Source of the DNA: Ptiloglossa arizonensis
Lineage: Eukaryota > Arthropoda > Insecta > Hymenoptera > Colletidae
DNA length: 64,000 nucleotides
Direction of reading: 5' to 3'
Assembly: GCF_051014685.1 (NCBI RefSeq)
Contig: NW_027478517.1
Coordinates: 930,001 to 994,000, forward strand
Below, in pieces: positions 12,191 to 25,044 of the stretch. The notes under the pieces are model-generated. The model saw only the letters and a program-made list of their open reading frames with translations. It had not been told where the DNA came from and ran no database searches. How positions within the stretch are numbered: position 1 is the first letter of the stretch; each line of letters opens with the position of its first letter. The position numbers were made by a program, and so were the translations under genes.

Positions 12191-13440
12191 GCGAGTTTCT
12201 ACTTTCAGATGCAAAAGGAATTTTTGGGTTAGGTCAATCCGTTCGCGAGATATGGGAGTTTGAAGCTAAGAAATGTTTGAGAAGACAACAAATTTTTCGC
12301 AATTCTGCTGCTACAAACGGTTAACAAGAATGGCCTAGGGAAAAAATACACATACCGTTGTAATCAGGCGAGTTTCTACTTTCAGGTGCAATAGGAATTT
12401 TAGGGTTAGGTCTATCTGTTCGCGAGATATGGGAGTTTGAAGCTAACAAATGGTTGAGAAGACAACAAATTTTTCGCAATTCTACTGCTCCAAACGCTTA
12501 ACCAGAATGGCCTAGGGATAAAATACGCATACCGTTGTAATCGGGCGAGTTTCTACTTTCAGACACAACAGGAATATGTGGGTTTGGTCAATCCGTTCGC
12601 GAGATATGGGACATTGAAGCTAAGAAATGGTTGACAAGAAAATAAATTTTTTGCACTTTTGCTGCTCCAGTCGCTTAACCAGAATTGCCTAGGGGAAAAA
12701 TACACATACAGTTGTAATCGGGCTGGTTTCTACTTTCAGACGCAGCAGCAGTTTTTGGGTTTAGTCAATCCGTTCGCGAGAAATGGGACTTTGAAGCTAA
12801 GAAATGGTTGACAAGACAACAAATTTTTCGCAATTCTGCTGCTCCAAACGCTTAACCAGAACGGCATAGGGAAAAAATACACATACCGTTGTAATCGAGC
12901 GAGTTTCTACTTTCAGATGCAATAGGAATTTTTGGGTTAGGTCAATCCGCTCGCGAGATATGGGAGTTTGAAGCTAAGAAATGGTTGAGAAGGTAACAAA
13001 TTTTTCGCTCTTCTGCTGGTCCAAAAGCTTAACCAGAATGGCCTAGGGAAAAAATACACATACCGTTGTAATCGGGCGAGTTTCTTCTTTCAGACGCAGC
13101 AGGAATTGTTGGGTTTGTTCAATCGGTTCGCGAGATACGGGAGTTTGAAGCTAAGAAATGGTTGACGAGAAAACAAATTTTTCGCAATTCTGCTGCTCCA
13201 AACGCTTAACCAGAACGGCATAGGGAAAAAATACACATACCGTTGTAATCGAGCGAGTTTCTACTTTCAGATGCAATAGGAATTTTTGGGTTAGGTCAAT
13301 CCGTTCGCGAGATATGGGAGTTTGAAGCTAAGAAATGGTTGTGAAGGTAACAAATTTTTCGCACTTCTGCTGGTCCAAAAGCTTAACTAGAATGGCCTAC
13401 GGAAAAAATACACATACCGTTGTACCCGGACGAGTTTCTA

Positions 13441-13445
13441 TAATA
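13441..13445 (+). other. 5-bp insertion marker (taata), copy 2
   Basis: Same insertion as at 11489, 1,952 bp downstream (11 monomers plus 5 bp). It now carries the additional substitution ttgtacccgg. Confidence 0.9.
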
Positions 13446-15215
13446 CTTTCAGACGCAATAGGAATTTTTGGGTTAGGTCAATCCGTTCGCGAGATATGGG
13501 AGTTTGAAGCTAAGAAATGGTTGAGAAGGTAACAAATTTTTCGCACTTCTGCTGGTCCAAAAGCTTAACCAGAATGGCCTAGGGAAAAAATACACATACC
13601 GTTGTAATCGGGCGAGTTTCTTCTTTCAGACGCAGCAGGAATTGTTGGGTTTGTTCAATCGGTTCGCGAGATACGGGAGTTTGAAGCTAAGAAATGGTTG
13701 ACGAGAAAACAAATTTTTCGCAATTCTGCTGCTCCAAACGCTTAACCAGAACGGCCTAGGGAAAAAATGCACTTACCGTTGTAATCGGGCGAGTTTCTAC
13801 TTTCAGGCGCAACAGGAATTTTTGGGTTTGGTCAATCCGTTCGCGAGATATGTGAGTTTGAAGCTAAGAAATGGTTGAGAAGACAACAAATTTTTCGCAA
13901 TTCTGCTGCCCCAAACGCTTAACAAGAATGGCCTAGGGAAAAAATACACATACCGTTGTAATCGAGCGAGTTTCTACTTTCAGACGCAGCAGGAATTTTT
14001 GGGTTAGGTCAATCCGTTCGCGAGATATGGGAGTTTGAAGCTAAGAAATGTTTGAGAAGACAACAAATTTTTCGCAATTCTGCTGCTCCAAACGCTTAAC
14101 AAGAATGGCCTAGGGAAAAAATACACATACCGTTGTAATCAGGCGAGTTTCTACTTTCAGGTGCAATAGGAATTTTAGGGTTAGGTCTATCTGTTCGCGA
14201 GATATGGGAGTTTGAAGCTAACAAATGGTTGAGAAGACAACAAATTTTTCGCAATTCTACTGCTCCAAACGCTTAACCAGAATGGCCTAGGGATAAAATA
14301 CGCATACCGTTGTAATCGGGCGAGTTTCTACTTTCAGACACAACAGGAATATGTGGGTTTGGTCAATCCGTTCGCGAGATATGGGACATTGAAGCTAAGA
14401 AATGGTTGACAAGAAAATAAATTTTTTGCACTTTTGCTGCTCCAGTCGCTTAACCAGAATTGCCTAGGGGAAAAATACACATACAGTTGTAATCGGGCTG
14501 GTTTCTACTTTCAGACGCAGCAGCAGTTTTTGGGTTTAGTCAATCCGTTCGCGAGAAATGGGACTTTGAAGCTAAGAAATGGTTGACAAGACAACAAATT
14601 TTTCGCAATTCTGCTGCTCCAAACGCTTAACCAGAACGGCATAGGGAAAAAATACACATACCGTTGTAATCGAGCGAGTTTCTACTTTCAGATGCAATAG
14701 GAATTTTTGGGTTAGGTCAATCCGCTCGCGAGATATGGGAGTTTGAAGCTAAGAAATGGTTGAGAAGGTAACAAATTTTTCGCACTTCTGCTGGTCCAAA
14801 AGCTTAACCAGAATGGCCTAGGGAAAAAATACACATACCGTTGTAATCGGGCGAGTTTCTTCTTTCAGACGCAGCAGGAATTGTTGGGTTTGTTCAATCG
14901 GTTCGCGAGATACGGGAGTTTGAAGCTAAGAAATGGTTGACGAGAAAACAAATTTTTCGCAATTCTGCTGCTCCAAACGCTTAACCAGAACGGCATAGGG
15001 AAAAAATACACATACCGTTGTAATCGAGCGAGTTTCTACTTTCAGATGCAATAGGAATTTTTGGGTTAGGTCAATCCGTTCGCGAGATATGGGAGTTTGA
15101 AGCTAAGAAATGGTTGTGAAGGTAACAAATTTTTCGCACTTCTGCTGGTCCAAAAGCTTAACTAGAATGGCCTACGGAAAAAATACACATACCGTTGTAC
15201 CCGGACGAGTTTCTA

Positions 15216-15220
15216 TAATA
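15216..15220 (+). other. 5-bp insertion marker (taata), copy 3
   Basis: Same insertion, 1,775 bp after copy 2 and sharing its ttgtacccgg. Copies 2 and 3 are therefore sisters produced by the 10-monomer duplication. Confidence 0.9.
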
Positions 15221-15734
15221 CTTTCAGACGCAATAGGAATTTTTGGGTTAGGTCAATCCGTTCGCGAGATATGGGAGTTTGAAGCTAAGAAATGGTTGAG
15301 AAGGTAACAAATTTTTCGCACTTCTGCTGGTCCAAAAGCTTAACCAGAATGGCCTAGGGAAAAAATACACATACCGTTGTAATCGGGCGAGTTTCTTCTT
15401 TCAGACGCAGCAGGAATTGTTGGGTTTGTTCAATCGGTTCGCGAGATACGGGAGTTTGAAGCTAAGAAATGGTTGACGAGAAAACAAATTTTTCGCAATT
15501 CTGCTGCTCCAAACGCTTAACCAGAACGGCCTAGGGAAAAAATGCACTTACCGTTGTAATCGGGCGAGTTTCTACTTTCAGGCGCAACAGGAATTTTTGG
15601 GTTTGGTCAATCCGTTCGCGAGATATGTGAGTTTGAAGCTAAGAAATGGTTGAGAAGACAACAAATTTTTCGCAATTCTGCTGCCCCAAACGCTTAACAA
15701 GAATGGCCTAGGGAAAAAATACACATACCGTTGT

Positions 15735-18700
15735 AATCGGGCGAGTTTCTACTTTCAGACGCAGCAGGAATTTTTGGGTTTGTTGAATCGGTTCGCGAGA
15801 TATGGGAGTTTGAAGCTAAGAAATGGTTGAGAAGACAACAAATTTTTCACACTTCTGCTGCTCCAAAGGCTTAACCAGAGTGGCCTAGGGGAAAAATACA
15901 CACACCGTTGTCATCGGGTGAGTTTCTACATTCAGATGCAATAGGAATTTTTGGGTTAGATCAATCCGTTCGCGAGATATGAGAGATTGAAACTAAGAAA
16001 TGGTTGAGAAGGCAACAAATTTTTCGCACTTCTGCTGCTCCAAACGCTTAACCAGAATGGCCTAGGGATAAAATACGCATACCGTTGTAATCGGGCGAGT
16101 TTCTACTTTCAGACGCAACAGGAATATGTGGGTTTGGTCAATCCGTTCGCGAGATATGTGAGTTTGAAGCTAAGAAATGGTTGAGAAGACAACAAATTTT
16201 TCGCAATTCTGCTGCCCCAAACGCTTAACAAGAATGGCCTAGGGAAAAAATACACATACCGTTGTAATCGGGCGAGTTTCTACTTTCAGATGCAATAGGA
16301 ATTTTTGGGTTAGGTCAATCCGTTTGCGAGATATGGGAGTTTGAAGCTAAGAAATGGTTGAGAATGTAACAAATTTTTCGCACTTCTGCTGGTCCAAAAG
16401 CTTAACCAGACTGGCCTAGGGAAAAAATACACATACCCTTGTAATTGGGCGAGTTACTTCTTTCAGGCGTAGCAGGAATTTTTGGGTTTGGTCAATCCGT
16501 TCGCGAGATATGGGAGTTTGAAGCTAAGAAATGTTTGAGGAGGCAACAAATTTTTCGCACTTCTGCTGCTCCAATCGCTTAACCAGACTGGCCTAGGGAA
16601 AAAATACACATACCCTTGTAATCGGGCGAGTTACTTCTTTCAGGCGCAGCAGGAATTTTTGGGTTTGGTCAATCCGTCCGCGAGATATGGGAGTTTGAAG
16701 ACAAGAAATGGTTGAGAAGACAACAAATTTTTCACAATTCTGCTGCTCCAAACGCTTAACAAGAATGGCCTAGGGAAAAAATACACATACCGTTGTAATC
16801 AGGCGAGTTTCTACTTTCAGGTGCAATAGGAATTTTAGGGTTAGGTCTATCTGTTCGCGAGACATGGGAGTTTGAAGCTAAGAAATGGTTGAGAAGACAA
16901 CAAATTTTTCGCAATTCTGCTGCTCCAAACGCTTAACCAGAACGGCGTAGGGAGAAAATACACACACCGTTGTAATCGAGCGAGTTTCTACTTTCAGATG
17001 CAATAGGAATTTTTGGGTTAGGTCAATCCGCTCGCGAGATATGGGAGTTTGAAGCTAAGAAATGGTTGAGAAGACAACAAATTTTTCGCACTTCTGCTGC
17101 TCCAAACGCTTAACCAGAATGGCCTAGGGAAGAAATACATATACCGTTGTAATCGGGCGAGTTTCTACTTTTAGATGCAATAGGAATTTTTGGGTTAGGT
17201 CAATCCGCTCGCGAGATATGGGAGTTTGAAGCTAAGAAATGGTTGAGAAGACAACAAATTTTTCGCACTTCTGCTGCTCCAAACGCTTAACCAGAATGGC
17301 CTAGGGAAGAAATACATATACCGTTGTAATCGGGCTAGTTTCTACTTTCAGATGCAATAGGAACTTTTGGGTTTGTTCAATCCGTTCGCGAGATATGGGA
17401 GTTTGAAGCTAAGAAATGGTTGAGAAGGTATCAAATTTTTCGCACTTCTGCTGGTCCAAAAGCTTAACCAGAATGGCTAGGGAAAAAATACATATACCGT
17501 TGTATTCGGGCGAGTTTCTACTTTCAGACGCAGCAGGAATTTTTCGGTTAGGTCAATCCGTTCGCGAGATATGAAGTTTGAAGCTAAGAAATGGTTGAGA
17601 AGGTAACAAATTTTTCGCACTTCTGCTGGTCCAAAAGCTTAACCAGAATGGCCTAGGGAAAAAATACACATACCGTTGTAATCGGGCGAGTTTCTTCTTT
17701 CAGACGCAGCAGGAATTGTTGGGTTTGTTCAATCGGTTCGCGAGATATGGGAGTTTGAAGATAAGAAATGGTTGACGAGAAATCAAATTTTTCGCAATTC
17801 TGCTGCTCCAAACGCTTAACCAGAACGGCATAGGGAAAAAATACACATACCGTTGTAATCGAGCGAGTTTCTACTTTCAGATGCAATAGGATTTTTTGGG
17901 TTAGGTCAATCCGCTCGCGAGATATGGGAGTTTGAAGCTAAGAAATGGTTGAGAAGGTATCAAATTTTTCGCACTTCTGCTGGTCCAAAAGCTTAACCAG
18001 AATGGCCTAGGAAAAAAATACACACACCGTTGTAATCGGGCGAGTTTCTTCTTTCAGACGCAACAGGAATATGTGGGTTTGGTCAATCCGTTCGCGAGAT
18101 ATGTGAGTTTGAAGCTAAGAAATGGTTGAGAAGACAACAAATTTTTCACACTTCTGCTGCTCCAAAGGCTTAACCAGAGTGGCCTAGGGGAAAAATACAC
18201 ACACCGTTGTCATCGGGCGATTTTCTACATTCAGATGCAACAGGAATATGTGGGTTTGGTCAATCCGTTCGCGAGATATGTGAGTTTGAAGCTAAGAAAT
18301 GGTTGAGAAGACAACAAATTTTTCGCAATTCTGCTGCCCCAAACGCTTAACAAGAATGGCCTAGGGAAAAAATACACATACCGTTGTAATCGGGCGAGTT
18401 TCTACTTTCAGACGCAGCAGGAATTTTTGGGTTAGGTCAATCCGTTCGCGAGATATGGGAGTTTGAAGCTAAGAAATGGTTGAGAAGGTAAAAAATTTTT
18501 CGCACTTCTGCTGGTCCAAAAGCTTAACCAGAATGGCCTAGGGAAAAAATACACATACCGTTGTAATCGGGCGAGTTTCTACTTTCAGACGCAGCAGGAA
18601 TTTTTGGGTTAGGTCAATCCGTTCGCGAGATATGGGAGTTTGAAGCTAAGAAATGGTTGAGAAGGTAACAAATTTTTCGCACTTCTGCTGGTCCAAAAGC

Positions 18701-18785
18701 TTAACCAGAATGGCCTAGGGAAAAAATACACATACCGTTGTAACCGGACGAGTTTCTACTTTCAGACGCAACAGGAATTTTTGGG
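15735..18785 (+). repeat. Mixed satellite monomers, including an adjacent near-identical pair
   Basis: About 17 monomers without a long HOR. Two adjacent units, at about 17025-17201 and 17202-17378, are nearly identical. They share gggaagaaatacatatacc and differ at ttttagatgc/tttcagatgc and gggcgag/gggctag, so this is a recent single-monomer duplication. Single-base length changes occur at about 17478 (gaatggctaggg) and about 17570 (gatatgaagtttg). The rightmost attgttggg variant I saw lies near 17716. Confidence 0.75.
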
Positions 18786-21488
18786 TTAGGTCACTCCGTT
18801 CGCGAGATATGTGAGTTTGAAGCTGAGAAATAGTTGAGAAGACAACAAATTTTTCGCAAGTCTGCTGCTCCAAACGCTTACCCAGAATGGCCTAGGGGAA
18901 AAATACACATACCGTTGTAACCGGACGAGTTTCTACTTTCAGATGCAAAAGGAATTTTTGGGTTAGGTCAATCCGTTCGCGAGATATGGGAGTTTGAAGC
19001 CAAGAAATGGTTGAGAAGACAACAAATTTTTCGCAATTCTGCTGCTCCAAACGCTTAACAAGAATGGCCTAGGGAAAAAATACACATACCGTTGTAATCA
19101 GGCGAGTTTCTAGTTTCAGGTGCAATAGGAATTTTAGGGTTAGGTCTATCTGTTCGCGAGACATGGGAGTTTGAAGCTAAGAAATGGTTGAGAAGACAAC
19201 AAATTTTTCGCAATTCTGCTGCTCCAAACGCTTAACCAGAACGGCATAGGGAAAAAATACACATACCGTTGCAATCGAGCGAGTTTCTACTTTCAGATGC
19301 AATAGGAATTTTTGGGTTAGGTCAATACGCTCGCGAGATATGGGAGTTTGAAGCTAAGAAATGGTTGAGAAGACAACAACTTTTTCGCACTTCTGCTGCT
19401 CCAAACGCTTAACCAGAATGGCCTAGGGAAGAAATACATATACCGTTGTAATCGGGCGAGTTTCTACTTTCAGATGCAATAGGAAATTTTGGGTTAGGTC
19501 AATCCGTTCGCGAGATATGGGAGTTTGAAGCTAAGAAATGGTTGAGAAGGCAACAAATTTTTCACAATTCTGCTGCTCCAATCGCTTAACCAGACTGGCC
19601 TAGGGAAAAAATACACATACTGTTGTAATCGGGCGAGTTACTACTTTCAGGCGCAGCAGGAATTTTTGGGTTTGGTCAATCCGTTCGCGAGATATGTGAG
19701 TTTGAAGCTAAGAAATAGTTGAGAAGACAACAAATTTTTCGCACTTCTGCTGCTACAAACGCTTAACCAGAATGGCCTAGGGGAAAAATACACGTACCGT
19801 TGTTATCGGGCGCGTTTCTACTTTCAGATGCAATAGGAATTTTTAGGTTAGGTTAATCCGTTAGCGAGATATGGGAGTTTGAAGCTAAGAAATGGTTGAC
19901 AAGACAACAAATTTTTCACACTTCTGCTGCCCCAAAAGCTTAACCAGAGTGGCCTAGGGGAAAAATACACATACCGTTGTCATCGGGCGAGTTTCTACTT
20001 TCAGATGCAATAGGAATTTTTGGGTTAGGTCAATCCGTTTGCGAGATATGGGAGTTTGAAGCTAAGAAATGGTTGAGAATGTAACAAATTTTTCGCACTT
20101 CTGCTGGTCCAAAAGCTTAACCAGAATGGCCTAGGGAAAAAATACACATACCGTTGTAACCGGACGAGTTTCTACTTTCAGACGCAACAGGAATTTTTGG
20201 GTTAGGTCAATCCGTTCGCGAGATATGGGAGTTTGAAGCTAAGAAATGGTTGAGAAGGCAACAAATTTTTCGCACTTCTGCTGCTCCAGTCGCTTAACCA
20301 GATTGGCCTAGGGAAAAAATGCACATACCGTTGTAATCGGGCGAGTTTCTACTATCAGACGCAGCAGGAATTTTTGGGTTTGGTCACTCCGTTCGCGAGA
20401 TATGTGAGCTTGAAGCTAAGAAATAGTTGAGAAGACAACAAATTTTTCGCAAGTCTGTTGCTCCAAACGCTTACCCAGAATGGCCTAGGGGAAAAATACA
20501 CATACCGTTGTAACCGGACGAGTTTCTACTTTCAGATGCAAAAGGAATTTTTGGGTTAGGTCAATCCATTCGCGAGATATGGGAGTTTGAAGCCAAGAAA
20601 TGGTTGAGAAGACAACAAATTTTTCGCAATTCTGCTGCTCCAAACGCTTAACAAGAATGGCCTAGGGAAAAAATACACATACCGTTGTAATCAGGCGAGT
20701 TTCTAGTTTCAGGTGCAATACGAATTTTAGGGTTAGGTCTATCTGTTCGCGAGACATGGGAGTTTGAAGCTAAGAAATGGTTGAGAAGACAACAAATTTT
20801 TCGCAATTCTGCTGCTCCAAACGCTTAACCAGAACGGCATAGGGAAAAAATACACATACCGTTGTAATCGAGCGAGTTTCTACTTTCAGATGCAATAGGA
20901 ATTTTTGGGTTAGGTCAATACGCTCGCGAGATATGGGAGTTTGAAGCTAAGAAATGGTTGAGAAGACAACAACTTTTTCGCACTTCTGCTGCTCCAAACG
21001 CTTAACCAGAATGGCCTTGGGAAGAAATACATATACCGTTGTAATCGGGCGAGTTTCTACTTTCAGATGCAATAGGAAATTTTGGGTTAGGTCAATCCGT
21101 TCGCGAGATATGGGAGTTTGAAGCTAAGAAATGGTTGAGAAGGCAACAAATTTTTCACACTTCTGCTGCTCCAATCGCTTAACCAGACTGGCCTAGGGAA
21201 AAAATACACACACTGTTGTAATCGGGCGAGTTACTACTTTCAAGCGCAGCAGGAATTTTTGGGTTTGGTCAATCCGTTCGCGAGATATGTGAGTTTGAAG
21301 CTAAGAAATAGTTGAGAAGACAACAAATTTTTCGCACTTCTGCTGCTACAAACGCTTAACCAGAATGGCCTAGGGGAAAAATACACATACCGTTGTTATC
21401 GGGCGCGTTTCTACTTTCAGATGCAATAGGAATTTTTAGGTTAGGTTAATCCGTTAGCGAGATATGGGAGCTTGAAGCTAAGAAATGG
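18785..21488 (+). repeat. 9-monomer higher-order repeat (1,593 bp offset)
   Basis: Bases 18785-19895 recur at 20378-21488, 9 x 177 bp later. Shared private marks are ggtcactccg, cgcttacccagaatgg, tttgaagccaagaaatgg (18992 and 20585), gtttctagtttcagg, and ttaatccgttagcgag (19853 and 21446). The copies diverge at about 19895/21488, where one continues as tttcacacttc and the other as tttagcacttc. Monomers at 19895-20378 are unique to the spacer. Confidence 0.85.
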
Positions 21489-24400
21489 TTGACAAGACAA
21501 CAAATTTTTAGCACTTCTGCTGCTCCAGTCGCTTAACCAGAATGGCCTAGGGGAAAAATACACATACCGTTGCAATCGGGCTAGTTTCTACTTTCAGATG
21601 CAATAGGAATTTTAGGGTTAGGTCTATCTGTTCGCGAGATATGGGAGTTTGAAGCTAAGAAATGGTTGAGAAGACAACAAATTTTTCGCAATTCTGCTGC
21701 TCCAAACGCTTAACCAGAATGGCCTAGGGATAAAATACGCATACCGTTGTAATCGGACGAGTTTCTGCTTTCAGACGCAACAGGAATATGTGGGTTTCGT
21801 CAATCCGTTCGCGAGATATGGGGCTTTGAAGCTAAGAAATGGTTGACAAGACAACAAATTTTTTGCACTTCTGCTGCTCCAGTCGCTTAACCAGAATGGC
21901 CTAGGGGATCAAAAAGAACATACCGTTGTAATCGAGCGAGTTTCTACTTTCAGATGCAATAGGAATTTTTGGGTTAGGTCAATCCGTTCGCGAGATGTGG
22001 GAGTTTGAAGCTAAGAAATGGTTGAGAAGACAACAAATTTTTCGCACTTCTGCTGCTCCAAACGCTTAACCAGGACGGCATAGGAAAAAAATACGCATAC
22101 CGTTGTAACCGGACGAGTTTCTACTTTCAGACGCAATAGGAATTTTTGGGTTAGGTCAATCTGTTCGCGAGATATGTGAGTTTGAAGCTAAGAAATAGTT
22201 GAGAAGACAACAAGTTTTTCGCACTTCTGCTGGTACAAAAGCTTAACCAGAATGGCCTAGGGAAAAAATACACATACCGTTGTAACCGGACGAGTTTCTA
22301 CTTTCAGTCGCAATAGGAAATTTTGGGTTAGGTCAATGCGTTCGCGAGATATGGGAGTTTGAAGCTAAGAAATGGTTGAGAAGGCAACAAATTTTTCACA
22401 CTTCTGCTACTCCAATCGCTTAACCAGACTGGCCTAGGGAAAAAATACACATACCGTTGTAATCGGGCGAGTTACTACTTTCAGGCGCAGCAGGAATTTT
22501 TGGGTTTGGTCAATCCGTTCGCGAGATATGTGAGTTTGAAGCTAAGAAATAGTTGAGAAGACAACAAATTTTTCGCACTTCTGCTGCTGCAAACGCTTAA
22601 CCAGAATGGCCTAGGTGAAAAATACACATACCGTTGTTATCGGGCGAGATTCTACTTTCAGATGCAATAGGAATTTTTGGGTTAAGTCAATCTGTTCGCG
22701 AGATATGTGAGTTTGAAGCTAAGAAATAGTTGAGAAGACAACAAATTTTTCACACTTCTGCTGCTCCAAACGCTTAACCAGAATAGCCTAGGGAAAAAAT
22801 ACACATACCGTTGGAATCGGGCGAGTTTCTACTTTCAGACACAATAGGAATTTTTGGGTTAGGTCAATCCGTTCGCGAGATATGGGAGTTTGAAGCTAAG
22901 AAATGTTTGAAGTGGCAACAAATTTTTCGCACTTCTGATGCTCCAATCGCGTAACCAGATTGGCCTAGGGAAAAAATGCACATACCGTTATAATCGGGCG
23001 AGTTTCTACTTTCAGATGCAGCAGGAATTTTTGGGTTTGGTCAATCCGTTCGCGAGATATGTGAGTTTGAAGCTAAGAAATGGTTGACAAGACAACAAAT
23101 TTTTCGCAATTCTGCTGCTCCAAACGCTTAACCAGGACGGCATAGGAAAAAAATACGCATACCGTTGTAACCGGACGAGTTTCTACTTTCAGACGCAATA
23201 GGAATTTTTGGGTTAGTTCAATCCGTTCGCGAGATATGGGAGTTTGAAGTTAAGAAATGGTTGAGAAGACAACAAATTTTTCACACTTCTGCTGCTCCAA
23301 ACGCTTAACCAGAATGGCCTAGGGGAAAAATACACATACCGTTGTAGTCGGGCGAGTTTCTACATTCAGATGCAATAGGAATTTTTGGGTTAAGTCAATC
23401 TGTTCGCGAGATATGTGAGTTTGAAGCTAAGAAATAGTTGAGAAGACAACAAGTTTTTCGCACTCCTGCTGCTCCAAACGCTTAACCAGAATGGCCTAGG
23501 GAAAAAATACACATAGCGTTGTAACCGGACGAGTTTCTACTTTCAGACGCAATAGGAAATTTTGGGTTAGGTCAATGCGTTCGCGAGATATGGGAGTTTG
23601 AAGCTAAGAAATGGTTGAGAAGGCAACAAATTTTTCACACTTCTGCTACTCCAATCGCTTAACCAGACTGGCCTAGGGAAAAAATACACATACCGTTGTA
23701 ATCGGGCGAGTTACTACTTTCAGGCGCAGCAGGAATTTTTGGGTTTGGTCAATCCGTTCGCGAGATATGTGAGTTTGAAGCTAAGAAATAGTTGAGAAGA
23801 CAACAAATTTTTCGCACTTCTGCTGCTGCAAACGCTTAACCAGAATGGCCTAGGGGAAAAATACACATACCGTTGTTATCGGGCGAGTTTCTACTTTCAG
23901 ATGCAATAGGAATTTTTGGGTTAGTTCAATCCGTTCGCGAGATATGGGAGTTTGAAACTAAGAAATGGTTGAGAAGGCAACAAATATTTCGCACTTCTGC
24001 TGCTCCATTCGCTTAACCAGATTGGCCTAGGGAAAAATACACATACCGTTGTAATCGGGCGAGTTTCTACTTTCAGACGCAGCAGCAATTTTTGGGATTG
24101 GTCAATCCGTTCCCGAGATATGTGAGTTTGAAGCTAAGAAATAGTTGAGAAGACAACAAGTTTTTCGCAATCCTGCTGCTCCAAACGCTTAACCAGAATG
24201 GCCTAGGGAAAAAATACACATACCGTTGTAACCGGACGAGTTTCTACTTTCAGACGCAATAGGAAATTTTGGGTTAGGTCAATCCGTTCGCGAGATATGG
24301 GAGTTTGAAGCTAAGAAATGGTTGAGAGGGCAACAAATTCTTCACACTTCTGCTGCTCCAATCGCTTAACCAGACTGGCCTAGGGAAAAAATACACATAC

Positions 24401-25044
24401 CGTTGTAATCGGGCGAGTTACTACTTTCAGGCGCAGCAGGAATTTTTGGGTTTGGTCAATCCGTTCGCGAGATATGTGAGTTTGAAGCTAAGAAATAGTT
24501 GAGAAGACAACAAGTTTTTCGCACTCCTGCTGCTCCAAACGCTTAACCAGAATGGCCTAGGGGAAAAATACACATACCGTTGTTATCGGGCGCGTTTCTA
24601 CTTTCAGGTGCAATAGGAATTTTTAGGTTAGGTTAATCCGTTCGCGAGATATGGGAGTTTGAAGCTAAGAAATGGTTGACAAGACAACAAATTTTTAGCA
24701 CTTCTGCTGCTCCAGTCGCTTAACCAGAATGGCCTAGGGGAAAAATACACATACCGTTGCAATCGGGCTAGTTTCTACTTTCAGATGCAATAGGAATTTT
24801 AGGGTTAGGTCTATCTGTTCGCGAGATATGGGAGTTTGAAGCTAAGGAATGGTTGAGAAGACAACAAATTTTTCGCACTTCTGCTGCTCCAAACGCTTAA
24901 CCAGAATAGCCTAGGGAAAAAATACACATACCGTTGGAATCGGGCGAGTTTCTACTTTCAGACACAATAGGAATTTTTGGGTTAGGTCAATCCGTTCGCG
25001 AGATATGGGAGTTTGAAGCTAAGAAATGTTTGAAGTGGCAATAA
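21488..25044 (+). repeat. Satellite with partial 7-monomer duplication (1,239 bp offset)
   Basis: About 20 monomers. The ggtcaatgcgttcgcg variant occurs at 22331 and 23570, 7 x 177 bp apart. About three monomers around it (22160-22680 and 23399-23920) are shared. A similar block recurs near 24200-24450. A monomer at about 21900-21920 has ggggatcaaaaagaac in place of the usual ggggaaaaatac. The unit at about 24030 has lost 2 bp from its A tract. Confidence 0.75.
22806..22822 (+). promoter_or_regulatory. CENP-B-like box variant with TTGGAA centre
   Basis: This copy reads taccgttggaatcgggc. The g at the ninth position restores the TTGGAA centre of the mammalian CENP-B box, giving 13 of 17 matches, while the essential core stays at 7 of 9. 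The same variant occurs at 24929, 27230, 29000, 30064 and 31657 (each 17 bp), so it is confined to the 22-32 kb layer. The 27230/29000 and 30064/31657 pairs are copies of each other made by local duplications. Confidence 0.4.

Larger units (their letters stand above)
12190..15735 (+). repeat. 10-monomer higher-order repeat (1,775 bp), two copies
   Basis: Bases 12190-13960 and 13965-15735 are two consecutive copies of a ten-monomer unit, 1,775 bp long because of the 5-bp insertion. Shared landmarks at constant offset are caattctactgctcc (12477 and 14252), ggttgtgaagg (13337 and 15112) and the taata insertion. The copies are very close by eye, with a few changes such as ctgctacaaacgg against ctgctccaaacgc near 12310/14085. 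Confidence 0.85.
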
